A DNA stretch of 64,000 nt from Syngnathus acus (Eukaryota > Chordata > Actinopteri > Syngnathiformes > Syngnathidae). The stretch is from assembly GCF_901709675.1 (NCBI RefSeq), contig NC_051094.1:17892501-17956500 (forward strand), in the 5' to 3' direction. Below, in pieces: positions 22,322-33,589 of the stretch. Made by a program: the position numbers and the translations under genes. The notes under the pieces are model-generated. The model did no database searches, was not told the origin of the DNA, and saw only the letters and a list, made by a program, of their open reading frames with translations. Within the stretch, counting starts at the first letter, position 1; every line of letters begins with the position of its first letter.

Positions 22322-25300
22322 ATGAAAATGGAGATTAATTTAGCAGTTCTTCTGAAATCACTGGTATATTTTCTGTTGTGGTCACATTTTGAGGGAAGAG
22401 AGACGGATTTTAAAGATGTCACCTGCGGTTCACTGGTAAAACTCCTCAACACCAGACACAGCGTCCGTCTACATTCTCACGACGTCAAATACGGGTCAGG
22501 TAATTCTTACTGTAAATTGACTTTAAAAATAATCACAATCCTTCAGAATCTTTATGGTTGTATATGTGTATTGCAATTAACTGCGTTTACCATGATCCTA
22601 TTATTATTATTTGAATGGCCATTTGTCACACGGCGATTTAAGATAACGATGGTGCATTATCAGCGCAACTCATTTTCTACACCGTTCTCACATGTATCGA
22701 TTATAGATTTGCTTCTATCATTGATTTTCTATTCAGCTGTTCAGTGTCACGTGTGGGGATTATTCATAGGTGTACAGGACTGTCTCAGAAAATTAGAATA
22801 TTGTGATAAAGTTCTTTATTTTCTGTAATGCAATTAAAAAAACAAAAATGTCATACATTCTGTATCCGTTACAAGTCAACTGAAATATTGCAAGCCTTTT
22901 ATTATTTTTAATATTGCTGATTATGGCTTACAGTTTAAGAAAACTCAAAATGCCAATCTCGAAATATTAGAATATTTCCTCAGACCAAGTAAAAAAAAAA
23001 AAAAATTTATAACAGCAAAACAAAGTCAAACATTTGAAAATGTCCATTACTGCACTCAGTACTTGGTTGGGAATCCTTTTGCACGGATTATTGCGTCATT
23101 GCGGCGTGGCATGAAGGCAATCATCCTGTGGCATTGCTGAGGTGTTATGGATGCCCAGGATGCTTCAATAGCAGCCTTTAGCTCATTTGCATCGTTGGGT
23201 CTGGTGTCTTTCAGCTTCTTCTTCACAATACCCCACAAATTCTCTATGGAGTACTGTGTTGGTCTATACAGGACTGGCTCAGAAATTGTGATAATGTTCT
23301 TTATTTTCTGTAATGCAATTAAAAAAACAAAATGTCATACATTCTGGATTCATTACGAATCAACTGAAATATTGCAAGCCTTTTATTATTTTAATATTGC
23401 TGATTATGGCTTACAGTTTAAGAAAACTCAAAAATCCTTTCTCAAAAAATTAGAATATTTCCTCAGACCAAGTACCAAAAAAAAATTATGACAGCAAAAC
23501 AAAATCAAACATTTGAAAATGTCCATTACTGCACTCAGTACTTGGTTGGGAATCCTTTTGCACGGATTATTGCGCCATTGCGGCGTGGCATGGAGGCAAT
23601 CATCCTGTGGCATTGCTGAGGTGTTATGGATGCCCAGGATGCTTCAATAGCAGCCTTTAGCTCATTTGCATTGTTGGGTCTGGTGTCTTTCAGCTTCTTC
23701 TTCACAATACCCCACAAATTTTCTATGGGGTTCAGGTCAGGAGAATTGGCAGGCCAATCGAGGACAGTAATGCCGTGATCAGTACACCATTTACTGGTGG
23801 TTTTGGCACTGTGGGCAGGTGCCAGATCATGCTGGAAAATGAAAATCATCTCCATAGAGCTCTTCAGCAGATGGAAGCATGTAGTGCTCTAAAATCTGCA
23901 TTTCTCTGGACTTGATGAGACACAGTGGACTAACACCAGCAGCTGACATGGCTTCCCAAACCATCGCTGACTGTGGGAACTTCACACTGGATTTCAGCTC
24001 AGTGGCCTAGTGGTAGAGTGTCCGCCCTGAGACTGGAAGGTTGTGGGTTCAAACCCCGGCCGGGTCATACCAAAGACTATAAAAATGGGACCCATTGCCT
24101 CCCTGCTTGGCACTCAGCATTAAGGGTTGGAATTGGGGGGTTAGATCACCAACTGATTCCCGAGCGCGGCACCGCTGCTGATCACTGCTCCCCTCTCCCC
24201 CAGGGGATGGATTAAAATCACATGGGGATGGGTTAAATGCAGAGGACAAATTTCACCACACCCAGATGTGTGTGTGACGATCATTGGGACTTTAACTTTT
24301 TAACTTTAACTTTAATAATCAGCAATATTAAAATAATAAAAGGCTTGCAATATTTCAGTTGATTTGTAATGAATCCAGAATGTATGACATTTTTGTTTTT
24401 TTAATTGCATTACAGAAAATAAAGAACTTTATCACAATATTGTATACAGTATACTTGTATACTGTGTGTTGTGTATGGCAGCCTATTATAGACTAGCCGA
24501 TAGTCTACTGACTGCAGTTGCGCGCAAGCCTCCGCTCGTAATCGTAAAGTCACATTCTAGTCCGATTATCCTCCGCATTACGGTGACACGCCGCCAGTGT
24601 ACTGAAAAAAATAAATACACAAAAACATCGATGCTTAGCGTCTAAAATGATTTATATGAAACAATCTGTCAGTTATCACACCGCCATTTCACTTCTGGTG
24701 GAAACTACGTTATCCCAGGATACAAACAGGAAGTTACATTCATGTCTGATGTTAAATTTAAAAGGTCCTTCAAAGTCTTTACACATCCATTTTCCGGAAT
24801 AGTTGTTCTTACGAGGGTTGCGGGATATGTTCCAGTATGCCCAGCTGTTGTCGGACGGTATAACCGGGGTACCCCGAAGTGGTCGCCAATAGTAACAATT
24901 TTAGCAACCATTTTTAGATTTTGTCTCGGTTTTGTGGCCAGTTTGAATCTCGCTTGGGGAGGGGAGGGGAGAGGATTGTCATTGTACAGCAGGTATGCAA
25001 TGAAATTGGGAGTGTCACTCCATTGGATTATTATTTTCTACCAGACGTAATCACAGTAAAACATGCAGATTTTATAGAACCTTTATTCTGAAATTTAATG
25101 AGATTTTAATGAAACTTCTTGCTTACGACTCTGGGATAATTTAGTTTCCCCCAAAAGTGCAATGATTGCATGACATCAGAGGTATTAGTTTATATAATTT
25201 CGACTCCATTGCATTTGTTTCTATATACAGCTAAGCCTCGAATTTACACACTTTGATTCTACACAATTTTGTCTAACATGGTTAGACCCCAATTTTTTCC

Positions 25301-28300
25301 GTTGTATTATAAATAGCCGATATTGGAAAAATTGCAGTGTGAAAGGACAAGAGGCAGTTTCTTCTTTTGACAACGCAACAGCTTGTCATTGGGTTTTTTT
25401 TCTCCTTCCGTGTTCCTCAGTAACATGGCGCTGCAAAACTGTCAACCCCTTGTCCATTTCTTTTAAAGGGACTGCGGCAATAACATAAAGGTTGTACATT
25501 AGCACAATCAAACAAACCCATCAGCAGTAAGCAGAGGCAGGGTAAGAACACAATAAAAACTACATGGTGAATTATATCATATTAATTTTCACCCAGAACA
25601 ATGATGTTATTCCCCAAATGCAAATATCTTAGTACTTATGTCCCTACTGCAATTTCTCGATGCACTCGTATGCTCTGAATGTTTAATTCTCTTCCAAGAC
25701 ATTTTAAATAACACACATTCCGGGTTAACGCGATTCCCTAATTTTGGACCCCAAAGTCCTCGTAGAATCGAGGCTTAGCTGAATATGGTTCAGGCTTTTG
25801 ATTTTAAATTGGCCTTTGCAGTGTGTCAGCAGAGTATAAACACATTTAGACAACCTACGTGGGACTGGCGATTGTCTTCATCACAGTATATGTTGTAGTT
25901 TCATGGTTGTGGGATAAATTTGTTTAGATCCATGGTCACTACAGTTGTCCTTGTGTGTGCGTGTATGTTAGGAAGCGGACAGCAGTCTGTCACTGGAGTA
26001 GAGAGTGCAGATGATGGCAACAGTTATTGGCAGATACGAGGAAAGGCTAATCATCCGTGCCAGCGTGGGACAGCAATTAAGTGTGGTCAGGCTATACGCA
26101 TCACGCACATGAAGACTGGTCGCAACCTTCATACACACCACTTCAGCTCCCCCTTATCTAATAATCAGGTTTGTTGTATGTTCATGTGATATGGACACAA
26201 TTTCATATCCTGATATGCTGTAGGTCAGGGGTTCTTGACCCTGTTCCTTGAGGGCCAGTGTCTTGCATGTTATAGTGTAAGTCAGCAACACACCAGATTC
26301 AAATACAGGAGGTCCTCGGTTTACAACGTCGATCCGTTCCTATGTATGCGATGTAAACCAAATTTTTGTACAAGTTGGAACAGTAATAAAACAGTTATAA
26401 TAGAAATAAAATTAAACAGTTACTTTAACTTTTAACTTTAATAAAAGTAATAAAATAAAAGTCGGAACAGTAATAGAACCATAATGCCATATACGCGAGA
26501 GAGACGATGCAACAGTCCAAAACGGCATATGTATACCATTTGAGTGGGTAGTAGGGATGGGCGGATCGATACCGAAATATCGATATATCGATCCAGGCTG
26601 CTCATTTTTGAGTATCGATCTCCCTAGCTAAAATATCGATACTTACAATTATTTAATTATATTTTTCCTCATTTTTTTCTGCTCCAATTTGACGACTTGC
26701 ACTCATGCTAGCACTACTTTTCCTTCCGCCTGCTGCACCGGCGTGTCCTGCGCTGCTCTGCTCCCGCCCCCTTTTCTCACAAGCCAAGCCCTCCTCCTCC
26801 GCCTCCCGTTCCAATCCAAACACAAACAAGCATGGCCACGGCGGCGGCCCAGTCCGAACGTAAGAGAAGTCTGGTTTGGAGGTATTATATTTTAGTTAAT
26901 AACAACGAGGCAAGATGTGAAATATGTCACAAAACGATTAAATATTGTGGCAACACCACAAACTTAACAAAACATTTAAGTAAAATTCACCCCACGGTTC
27001 ATGAAGAGCTGCAGTTGAAACGTGCCGCAGACACTAAGGCAGCGACGGAAAACCCTGCAGCCACACCGAGGCTAAGGTACCAAAGTACCTTAGAAGCAGC
27101 GTTTCAGAAAGGCAAGACATATCCAGGTATCAGGTGCTAACCAAAAATCGTAAGCATTTGTGGTTGATGTGCTATTTGAAGCAATAATTACTGCGCTTTA
27201 GTCAGTCATTTATAAATAAAGTTTTCCCCTTTTCAATTTGTGGTCAAACGCCATACGTTTTATTTGTAACTCCACTTCCTATAAACAACACTAAAGTATT
27301 ACAATATTAAATGTAAGTATCCAGTGGCTTTACAAATTGATAGTTTTGCTGCTCATGACGATTAAGCCCTGCATCTCTGTTGGTACCATGTCTCTTTTTA
27401 CAATATACTAAAAGACAAAACTTTTTCCCAACAACAGAGAGAGAGAGAAAAAAGTAAAGAATAGCTCCTTTTAATTAAAGTTATACTATTAATATGCATC
27501 TTCCATTAATGTTTTTCTAAAAAGGTTAATAATTCATGTACATGACGTAATACTTTTTTCTACAAAATTCAATAGATGACTCTCCAAGAGCAAGTATCCT
27601 TTGCAGTGAAACACCTGCTGTAGTATACAAATGTGCAGGTCAATAGTCACATGTAAGGCACAAAATATTGATGCAGCATGCCACTGCATTTAAATTGGTT
27701 TTTTTGGCGGGAAATTACACTTCCGGTATCGATATCGGATTGATATCGGGTATTTTTGGGCAGGAAATACTTGGTATCGGATCGAATCCAAAATCGTTGG
27801 TATCGCCCATCCCTAGTGGGTAGCCCCGTCTTCCTCTGTCCACAGCCGCTTTCATGGTGTGTTCTTCCGCCGCGCGCACCAACTAGTTCTCTAGTACGAT
27901 GCTTATGACGCAAAAAAGGTCACTTAGGTCGAAAAAAAGGCTTTAAATATGTATATGAGATGAAATACGAAAAAATAATATAAAAATAATATATGCGACG
28001 TGTGTCGTAAACACGAAACGTCGTAAACGGAGGACCCCCTGTAATCAGAGAATCAGCGAGGTCTGCAGAAGCTGGAGAACGATTCTAATCTTGTTGTAGG
28101 TTATTTTCTATCCCGCTAATGACTGGCCTGCTTTATGAAACCCGCAACCGGGGTGAATATAGCAAATGTCCTCAAGGGAGCTGTCACCAATTTGGAACTT
28201 GTTGGCCAAATCACTTGAGAGCGTTGTCGATCACAAGTATTGATGACAGTAGCACGCTGTAAGAATGTAAACTTCAAAATAAACCTTGGCATACCAGCTA

Positions 28301-29235
28301 ATACATAGGTGTAATTGCCTTAGTTTACTTTTATTTTGAAGGTTTCCCAGCAGCGTTTGGTGGCGTGGCAGCTATCTTGACTCGTAGTTCGGACTTGTTT
28401 ACCACCAACAAATAAACAAAATGCCATCCCCAAATCATCTTATATTGCTAATTCATGACGCAAAAATTATTTATTAAAAATAAATAGATAATTCGGCTGT
28501 CTTTGGCCGATATATTTAACAGGTTTTGAAAACAGATGGTTTTAGAATAAACTTGAATGCAATATGTGTTTGTCGTAATTATTGAATTATCAGTAGAATA
28601 CTTGATTCTAAAACCAATTTACTCTTAGAATATTCAAGGCATGAGTTATATACATCGTTGTTTGCATCCATGTTCCTCTGGCGGAGAATCTAGTAATTCA
28701 GGGTGTTGTTAACATGTTACAGCCAAATACTAGCCACGCTGCAGTTACATTAACCTTCATTCATTACTGATACAAGTTAGTGTCACGTTCAATGTATAGA
28801 GCTTTTAAAGTTTTTTCACTCACAAACTAATGCATGTTAAGGGCATGTGAGTTTCAGTAAATCAATATGGTGAAGTGGCTGAGTATCTGATGATGACTAG
28901 TGGCATATTATGTCATACGATTTACTCAACTGCTCTGTCTACAGGAGGTCAGTGCATTCGGAGAGAATGGCGAGGGCGATGACCTGGATGTTTGGACAGT
29001 GCAGTGTGATGGTGTCCACTGGGAGCGCAATGATGCTGTGCGATTCAAACATGTAGGTACCAATGTTTTCCTGAGTGTGACAGGTGAGCAGTATGGCCCC
29101 CCCATCCGTGGCCAACGGGAAGTACACGGAATGACCTCAACAAACCAACATAACTGGTGGCAGGTTAGGGAAGGCGTCTTCATCCAGCCAAGCAAGGATC
29201 CACTCCATCAATCAACCCATCACGGTGAACTCTAA
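22322..29235 (+). CDS. sdf2l1: Stromal cell-derived factor 2-like 1, ER MIR-domain protein
   Basis: ER-luminal cochaperone. Known SDF2L1 pairs with ERdj3/DNAJB11 in the BiP chaperone network and is linked to protein O-mannosyltransferase-like MIR folds. Exons are 22322-22499, 25972-26168 and 28945-29235; each intron is GT-AG and the phases join cleanly to 221 codons, the length of the human protein. Residues 1-24 form a signal peptide (LAVLLKSLVYFLLW). VTCGSLVKLLNTRHSVRLHS begins the first of three MIR repeats, then GSGQQSVTGVES, CGQAIRITHMKTGRNLHTHH, NQEVSAFGENGEGDDLDVWT, FLSVTGEQYG and EVHGM. It ends in HGEL, an ER-retrieval variant. EGDDLDVWT and the HVGTNVFLSVTGEQ block favour SDF2L1 over SDF2. 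A second Met at 22328 has the better Kozak context and would give 219 residues. Both introns are packed with transposons. Confidence 0.95.
22775..23268 (-). mobile_element. Tc1-like fragment 1 in sdf2l1 intron 1
   Basis: Starts with the Tc1 end CAGGACTGTCTCAG after TA (22773-22774), then carries the minus-strand C-terminus of the transposase (23056-23238: ELKAAIEASWASITPQQCHR, FPTKY). It stops within the conserved IENLWGIV region at about 23250, where a second copy begins. Confidence 0.85.
23269..24441 (-). mobile_element. Tc1-like fragment 2 in sdf2l1 intron 1, split by a SINE
   Basis: A second Tc1 end (CAGGACTGGCTC) follows TA at 23267-23268. The minus-strand transposase C-terminus at 23535-23855 includes FIFQHDLAPAHSAKTTSKW and DLNPIENLWGIVK, i.e. 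the second Asp and the Glu of the DD34E triad. Further fragments reach about 23992. The N-terminal half is missing: the tRNA-type SINE at 23997-24317 joins directly to the other inverted arm (24318-24441). Confidence 0.85.
23997..24317 (+). mobile_element. tRNA-derived SINE, copy 1
   Basis: The 5' head is tRNA-like, with an A box (TGGCCTAGTGGTAGAGTGTC) and a B box (GGTTGTGGGTTCAAACC) at the right spacing for RNA polymerase III. A family-specific body follows (CTCCCCTCTCCCCCAGGGGA, then ACACCCAGATGTGTGTGTGA) and an ACTTTAA-repeat tail. An almost identical copy lies at 52017-52309. It is a SINE, not a tRNA gene. Confidence 0.88.
24442..25227. other. Unassigned intronic sequence (sdf2l1 intron 1)
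   Basis: No repeat ends are recognised. On the minus strand, a frame starting with ATG at 24911 (MVAKIVTIGDHFGVPRLYRP) runs about 33 codons to a donor-like GTAAGA. I do not recognise it and do not call it. Confidence 0.35.
25228..25781. mobile_element. Inverted-repeat MITE (CAGCTAAGCCTCGA)
   Basis: Ends CAGCTAAGCCTCGAATTTAC (25228) and GTAGAATCGAGGCTTAGCTG (ending 25781) are inverted. A TA precedes the left end; the right TA has decayed (AATA). The interior is non-coding. It lies in sdf2l1 intron 1. Confidence 0.7.
26306..28041. mobile_element. Mariner-like MITE in sdf2l1 intron 2, hosting a hAT
   Basis: Ends CAGGAGGTCCTCGGTTTACA (26306) and TGTAAACCGAGGACC-like GTAAACGGAGGACCCCCTG (ending 28041) are inverted, and TA flanks both (26304-26305 and 28042-28043). 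Its AT-rich body is interrupted by the hAT at 26552-27815. No transposase of its own remains. Confidence 0.8.
26552..27815 (+). mobile_element. hAT element with BED-finger ORF, exact target duplication
   Basis: Starts TAGGGATGGGCG (26552) and ends CGCCCATCCCTA (27815); GTGGGTAG is duplicated exactly on both sides (26544-26551 and 27816-27823). The plus-strand frame at 26832-27140 encodes the N-terminal BED zinc finger of a hAT transposase: MATAAAQSERKRSLVWRYYI, CEICHKTIKYCGNTTNLTKH, then HPTVHEE. The catalytic dimer domain is absent, so the element is internally deleted and non-autonomous. Confidence 0.9.
28042..28944. other. Remainder of sdf2l1 intron 2
   Basis: AT-rich intronic sequence ending in a normal acceptor (GCTCTGTCTACAG). 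No repeat ends or ORFs are recognised. Confidence 0.5.
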
Positions 29236-29790
29236 AATCAAAAGCAATAATCACAAAATGATGGCTGTCCCTTGGTAAATTATTTCAGTTGAGTGATGAT
29301 TTATGTATTTTTTTTGCTTGTGTTCTCAAGGAATTGTGATGAGTTGTATGTAGAGATCATGAATAGAGATGGGCAATCCCAAGGCAATTTGAGCATTTAT
29401 GGTGAAGTGGCTGCTATACGTAGTATATGGCACATCCATGAAAATGAAATCAATGTTTATTTCAACAGACCTAGGGTTTGAGCTCAAATATCCATCTCTA
29501 AGCCGCCTCTGCATGTACTGGTAATACAAAGTCTTGATTACATTAGTGCATCCCAAAGAGATATGTGGGTGAGCAATAACTCACTGACATGAGCAAAGAT
29601 AGCCTGGTCAACCTCCACAAACTGGTGTTGTCGGCATATTTTGTGACGTGTGACCTCCAACCTGTGACATGTATGCCAGTGGTTGGAAAATTACGGAAGA
29701 GAAGGGAAGGGTCTGACGCACCCATATGTACTGTAGGTGTCGCTTCAAACGTTTTGCTGCTGGGAAGGATAAAATAAAGCCCCAGTTTGA
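29236..29790 (+). promoter_or_regulatory. Probable 3' UTR and polyA signal of sdf2l1
   Basis: Sequence after the stop codon; the first clear AATAAA is at 29773-29778. A short repeat-like piece with ends TAGAGATGGGCAAT (about 29362) and ATATCCATCTCTA (about 29500) lies within it, resembling a small hAT-type MITE. Confidence 0.45.
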
Positions 29791-30735
29791 ATGTTTATTT
29801 CATGTGTGCTTAAATCACTGGAGTACGTTCACAGTTTGCCACTCAATACAGGTCGGAGCTGAGAACACTGATGTGAAAAGATAACAGTTCTGTCGAATGA
29901 GGGTATTTTATTAAACCGTCATTCTTGATCCTTGATGTATTCTTGATCCTTGATCTATCTTGCCTTCTGTATGTTACAGCCATTGTATCTGGACACCTAG
30001 GAACAGGAAAAATCTAACAGTGATTCTTTGATATGTCATTTGCATGTGTTTTAGAAAAAATCTGTGAATTTTAAATAAAACAAAAACGGTTTGTGAAATT
30101 TTCTTAGATATTTTTTCAGAAAAAAAAATTCCACAGTTAAGATCAGCGGCACAATCAGACCGACACATCATGAAATCTCAAGATTCTCCGATTAGCCATG
30201 CATGTGCGATTAGCAAGTGGCTGACCAGGCCTTGCGCTATCTGACCTGTGGTTTGGCGATCCTATTTACTATGCACTCCATAATTACTATTGGACAATAT
30301 CCCTCGGCACAGCTGAACGTCTCTCACGGCACCTGGTGTGCTGCGGCACAGTGATTGGCAAACACTGCAATAGAGCATCCCTTCACAACACAGACCTTGG
30401 AAATTTTGGGTTTTGGAAATAGTTTCACTAATGTTATTGTCATGTTGTATGAAGTATGCTATACATATAATTAGCTCAATTATTTTATATGAAACTCTTT
30501 CTCTCACAATTACAGAAATTGATATACGTATTAACTAAAATGCTCCAATGTTAGAAATACATTCTGTAGCTATAATAAAATTTCTCCTGAAGGAAGGTTT
30601 TTATTAGAATTCAGAATCAAATAACATAATTTGACGTCAAACATGGTTATGCCCGTATAAATTCTGTATTTCAAATAAAATAAGAGAGCTTCAATTTAAA
30701 GTTGTATTAAGTTCATTTTGTTTTCACTTTTCAAT
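29791..30735. other. Intergenic, with a hAT-type terminus near 30368
   Basis: Mostly unassigned AT-rich DNA. At 30290-30368, CGGCACAGTGATTGGCAAAC and the preceding GGCACCTGGTGTGCTGCGGC resemble the end of a fish hAT element (CAGTGTTTGCCAATCACTG on the minus strand). Its partner end was not found. Confidence 0.35.
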
Positions 30736-30894
30736 TACTTCACTGGTTCTTTTATCTCAAACAAAGTATTTTAGGTTGCATTACCTGACATGTTTCGGCT
30801 TGTGACACTCTGATGAAGGCGGAAGTACAAGCCGAAACATGTCAGGTAATGCAACCTAAAATACTTTGTTTGAGATAAAAGAACCAGTGAAGTA
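30736..30894. repeat. Perfect 68-bp inverted repeat around a 23-bp spacer
   Basis: The left arm 30736-30803 (TACTTCACTGGTTC...CGGCTTGT) and right arm 30827-30894 are exact reverse complements over all 68 positions. The spacer 30804-30826 contains CTGATGA. The right arm ends in the TA into which the MITE at 30895 inserted. See the finding on a hammerhead-like core. Confidence 0.95.
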
Positions 30895-32110
30895 CCGTAA
30901 TTCTCGGACTATAAGTCGCGGTTTTTTTCATAGTTTGGGTGGGGGGGGCGACTTATACTCAGGAGCGACTTATGTGTTTTTTTTCAAAGAATTTCAAAAA
31001 AAATAAAAAAAAATGAAACCGCGATAAACGAACCGCAATGTAGCAAGGGATTACTGTAATTTGAATTTCAAGTGACGTCAGCAGCGCGACGTCGCGGTCA
31101 GCAGCGCGACGTCAGCAGCGCGACGTCAGCAGCGCGACGCGGCGTTGTTTACATAAAGGACAAAGATTGATTCGACGGAGCTCTCTTTCACTTCCGTGGA
31201 TTGAAGTCTGGGGCCGGCGCTCGGCCGGGTGGCTGTCCAGGGACGGTGGATGGGGCTCGGACAATGCTTTTACGCAGGCCCGGTCCTACTCTACCGAGCT
31301 GTCTTTCACCTCCGTGGATGGAAGTCGAGGGCCGGCGCTCGGCCGGGTGGCTGTCCGGGGACGGTGGATGGGGCTCGGTCATGGCTTTTACGCACGCCCG
31401 GTCCTATTCTATGGAGCTCTCTTCCATTTCCGTGGCTGGAAGTCCACGCCGCCACACGCCTGGAAGTTTGTTTTGTTCAATAAAGAGCCGTTTACCAAAC
31501 CCACGTCTTTCCTTGAACTTTGTTAACGCTACAATATAGTTATATAGTAGATTTGTGGAATAACGACGAGGCTGACGTCAGGGCGCACGCACGCGCGGCG
31601 TTGTTGACAAAGGACGAGGAATTTGATCGATGGATTTAATGATTTAGAGTGCACAGATCGTTTGATAACATTATTGCTTATATAATAGTTATTTGATATA
31701 TAATTTATATATCGTTATATGGGCCTGTGGAATATTTTGAAGTGCAAGAGCCGTCAGCGGCGCGCACGCATTCTTGACAAAGGACGATTGATGGATTTAA
31801 TGAATTGGAGTCACACAGATGGTTTTATTAACGTGTTATTTATGTAATAGTTTCTTGAATAACTCTGAATTTTACGTCAGGGCCGTTCTCAGCTCTTAGT
31901 TTGTGTTTATGTCACGTTAGCATACCTATCGTTTAGCCTGTTGTTGCTCGTTCATGACTGTTCTTGGTGTTGGATTTTGTCGAATAAATTGCCCCCCAAA
32001 ATGCGACTTATACTCCGGAGCGACTTATATATGTTTTTTTTCACTTTTTTGGGCATTTTATGGCTGGTGCGACTTATACTCCGGTGCGACTTATAGTCCG
32101 AAAATTACGG
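30895..32110. mobile_element. TA-flanked MITE, family 4, unduplicated copy
   Basis: Ends CCGTAATTCTCGGACTATAA (30895) and TTATAGTCCGAAAATTACGG (ending 32110) are inverted, with TA at 30893-30894 and 32111-32112. Internal features are a 14-bp tandem motif (CAGCAGCGCGACGT) near 31079-31140, and a GC-rich segment of about 118-bp repeats (GAGCTCTCTTTCACTTCCGT at 31179, with variants near 31295 and 31414). Open frames there arise from repeat structure. A second copy at 53767-55523 is inverted and longer. Confidence 0.85.
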
Positions 32111-32112
32111 TA

Positions 32113-33337
32113 CAACCATGTTGGTAGAACGTTAAATTACATTACAGTTTATTACAAAGGATTTCGTAACTTTATTTGATGATAAACACTGGAAGTAAGA
32201 AAAAAAAAAAAAGAAGAAGAACAAGGATTTTAGCCGTGTTAATGGGTAGGGTGGATGGATTACTCAGAAGGAAAAAGAGAAAGCATTTGATAAGGGCGGC
32301 TTGATACAAGATGATGTGTGCCCAACTGATAGAAAACAAATGGTAATAGGAGGAGTTGGGGTGTAATAAACAAATGCTACACAGGAAGACTGATAACAAA
32401 AAGATAGTTTTGTGAAATTTGTGTCGCAGTGTGTTCTGCCCTAGCGCGTGGCACAATTCCTGAACTGAGTCCTCTTACTCCACTGGCTATCTCAAAAGCA
32501 ACAGAGGACTGTCCCTGGTCATGAGACACCTTTGACCTTTGGGAGAACAACAGGAACTATTATCATGCTTGAAGGGGGCAAGCACAGCTCTTCACAGGAC
32601 AAGAACCATACAGTTGGTGGAATACACACAGTTGCAGATCAAAAAGAAAATGGACTGAAAGAACAAAGAAAAGATGGACGCATTTGAGAGTGGCGGACGG
32701 TCCAGCCCTGAATCATCATGAGAATCTAAGAAGAGAGGCTGCTAAAGACTTGCACGAGTCACATGAAGTCAAACTGGACACATTGCTAAAGACTGCTGAA
32801 GCATTACAAAGTTGGTGGAGTATGGGACAAAAGGGATGGAAGCGTGTTTGGGTGCTGGGGCGGACATGACTGAGGAGTTTTGATAAAAGAGGGAATAATA
32901 AAGCTGCTTATTGACACTAAAACGGGGATACATAGATATGGACAGTGAAGATACACTAATAATAACAAATCATGACAGCATGATCAGAAACTTTGCAAAG
33001 TGGACGTTGATCGATAGAAATTAAATCATTTGAATCATGAAATTTTTATATGTAACAAAGCATTTCAAAGACATGATGAATCTAATTGAAATAATGAAAT
33101 GGACCAGTGAACATTTGGATTCGGGCAACAGGAGGCTGAATTGCTAAACTTAATTGACGTTTATCAAAACGACAGAATTTAATTACACATCAATTGCGAC
33201 TGATTTATAGGATGCATATTTGAGCTTGAAGGGGTGAGGGGCCATAAGAAATTTGGAATTCTGGATAGTCAGCAAAATAGTAATACAGGGCACTACTTAA
33301 TTAAAAAAGAATACAGTAGGGCTTTAAATAACAAATA
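32113..33337. other. Unassigned spacer
   Basis: No recognisable gene, repeat terminus or RNA. Short open frames (for example 32684-32869) show no domain. Confidence 0.4.
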
Positions 33338-33565
33338 CGGTCAAACCTCGGTTTTTGACCACAATCCGTTCCAGAAGGCGGTTCGAGAAGTGAATCGGTC
33401 GAATTCCGAATCTATTTTTCCCATTACAAATAATGGAAACAATTTCAATCTGTTCCAAGACTAAAAAAAACGCCTTTTTTAAGCATTTTTTCATTTGCAA
33501 ATTTTTTTCCGATCGCGCAACTGCAGCGCACCGCCGAACGCGCAACAGTAGCGCGTTGCCGACCG
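33338..33565. mobile_element. Tigger-like transposon end
   Basis: CGGTCAAACCTCGGTTTTTG after TA, and the following CCCATTACAAATAATGGAAA, match the terminus family seen at 5452 and 57420. It is a left end only; Rex1 copy B follows. Confidence 0.6.
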
Positions 33566-33589
33566 ATTCCAATTATCTTTTCTGCAGTC

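Noticed and set aside
24003-24075. tRNA-like sequence with A and B boxes
   Set aside because: It is the head of a SINE with a family body and tail, and the same unit recurs at 52017; not a functional tRNA gene. The same applies to 53690-53745.
28875-28910. Another CTGATGA near 28878
   Set aside because: No GAAA box or compatible stem follows, so there is no hammerhead arrangement.
31167-31539. Overlapping plus-strand open frames of 84-119 codons in GC-rich DNA (also 54875-55234 on the minus strand)
   Set aside because: They arise from internal repeats of MITE family 4, are open in three frames at once, and have no domain or conserved start.
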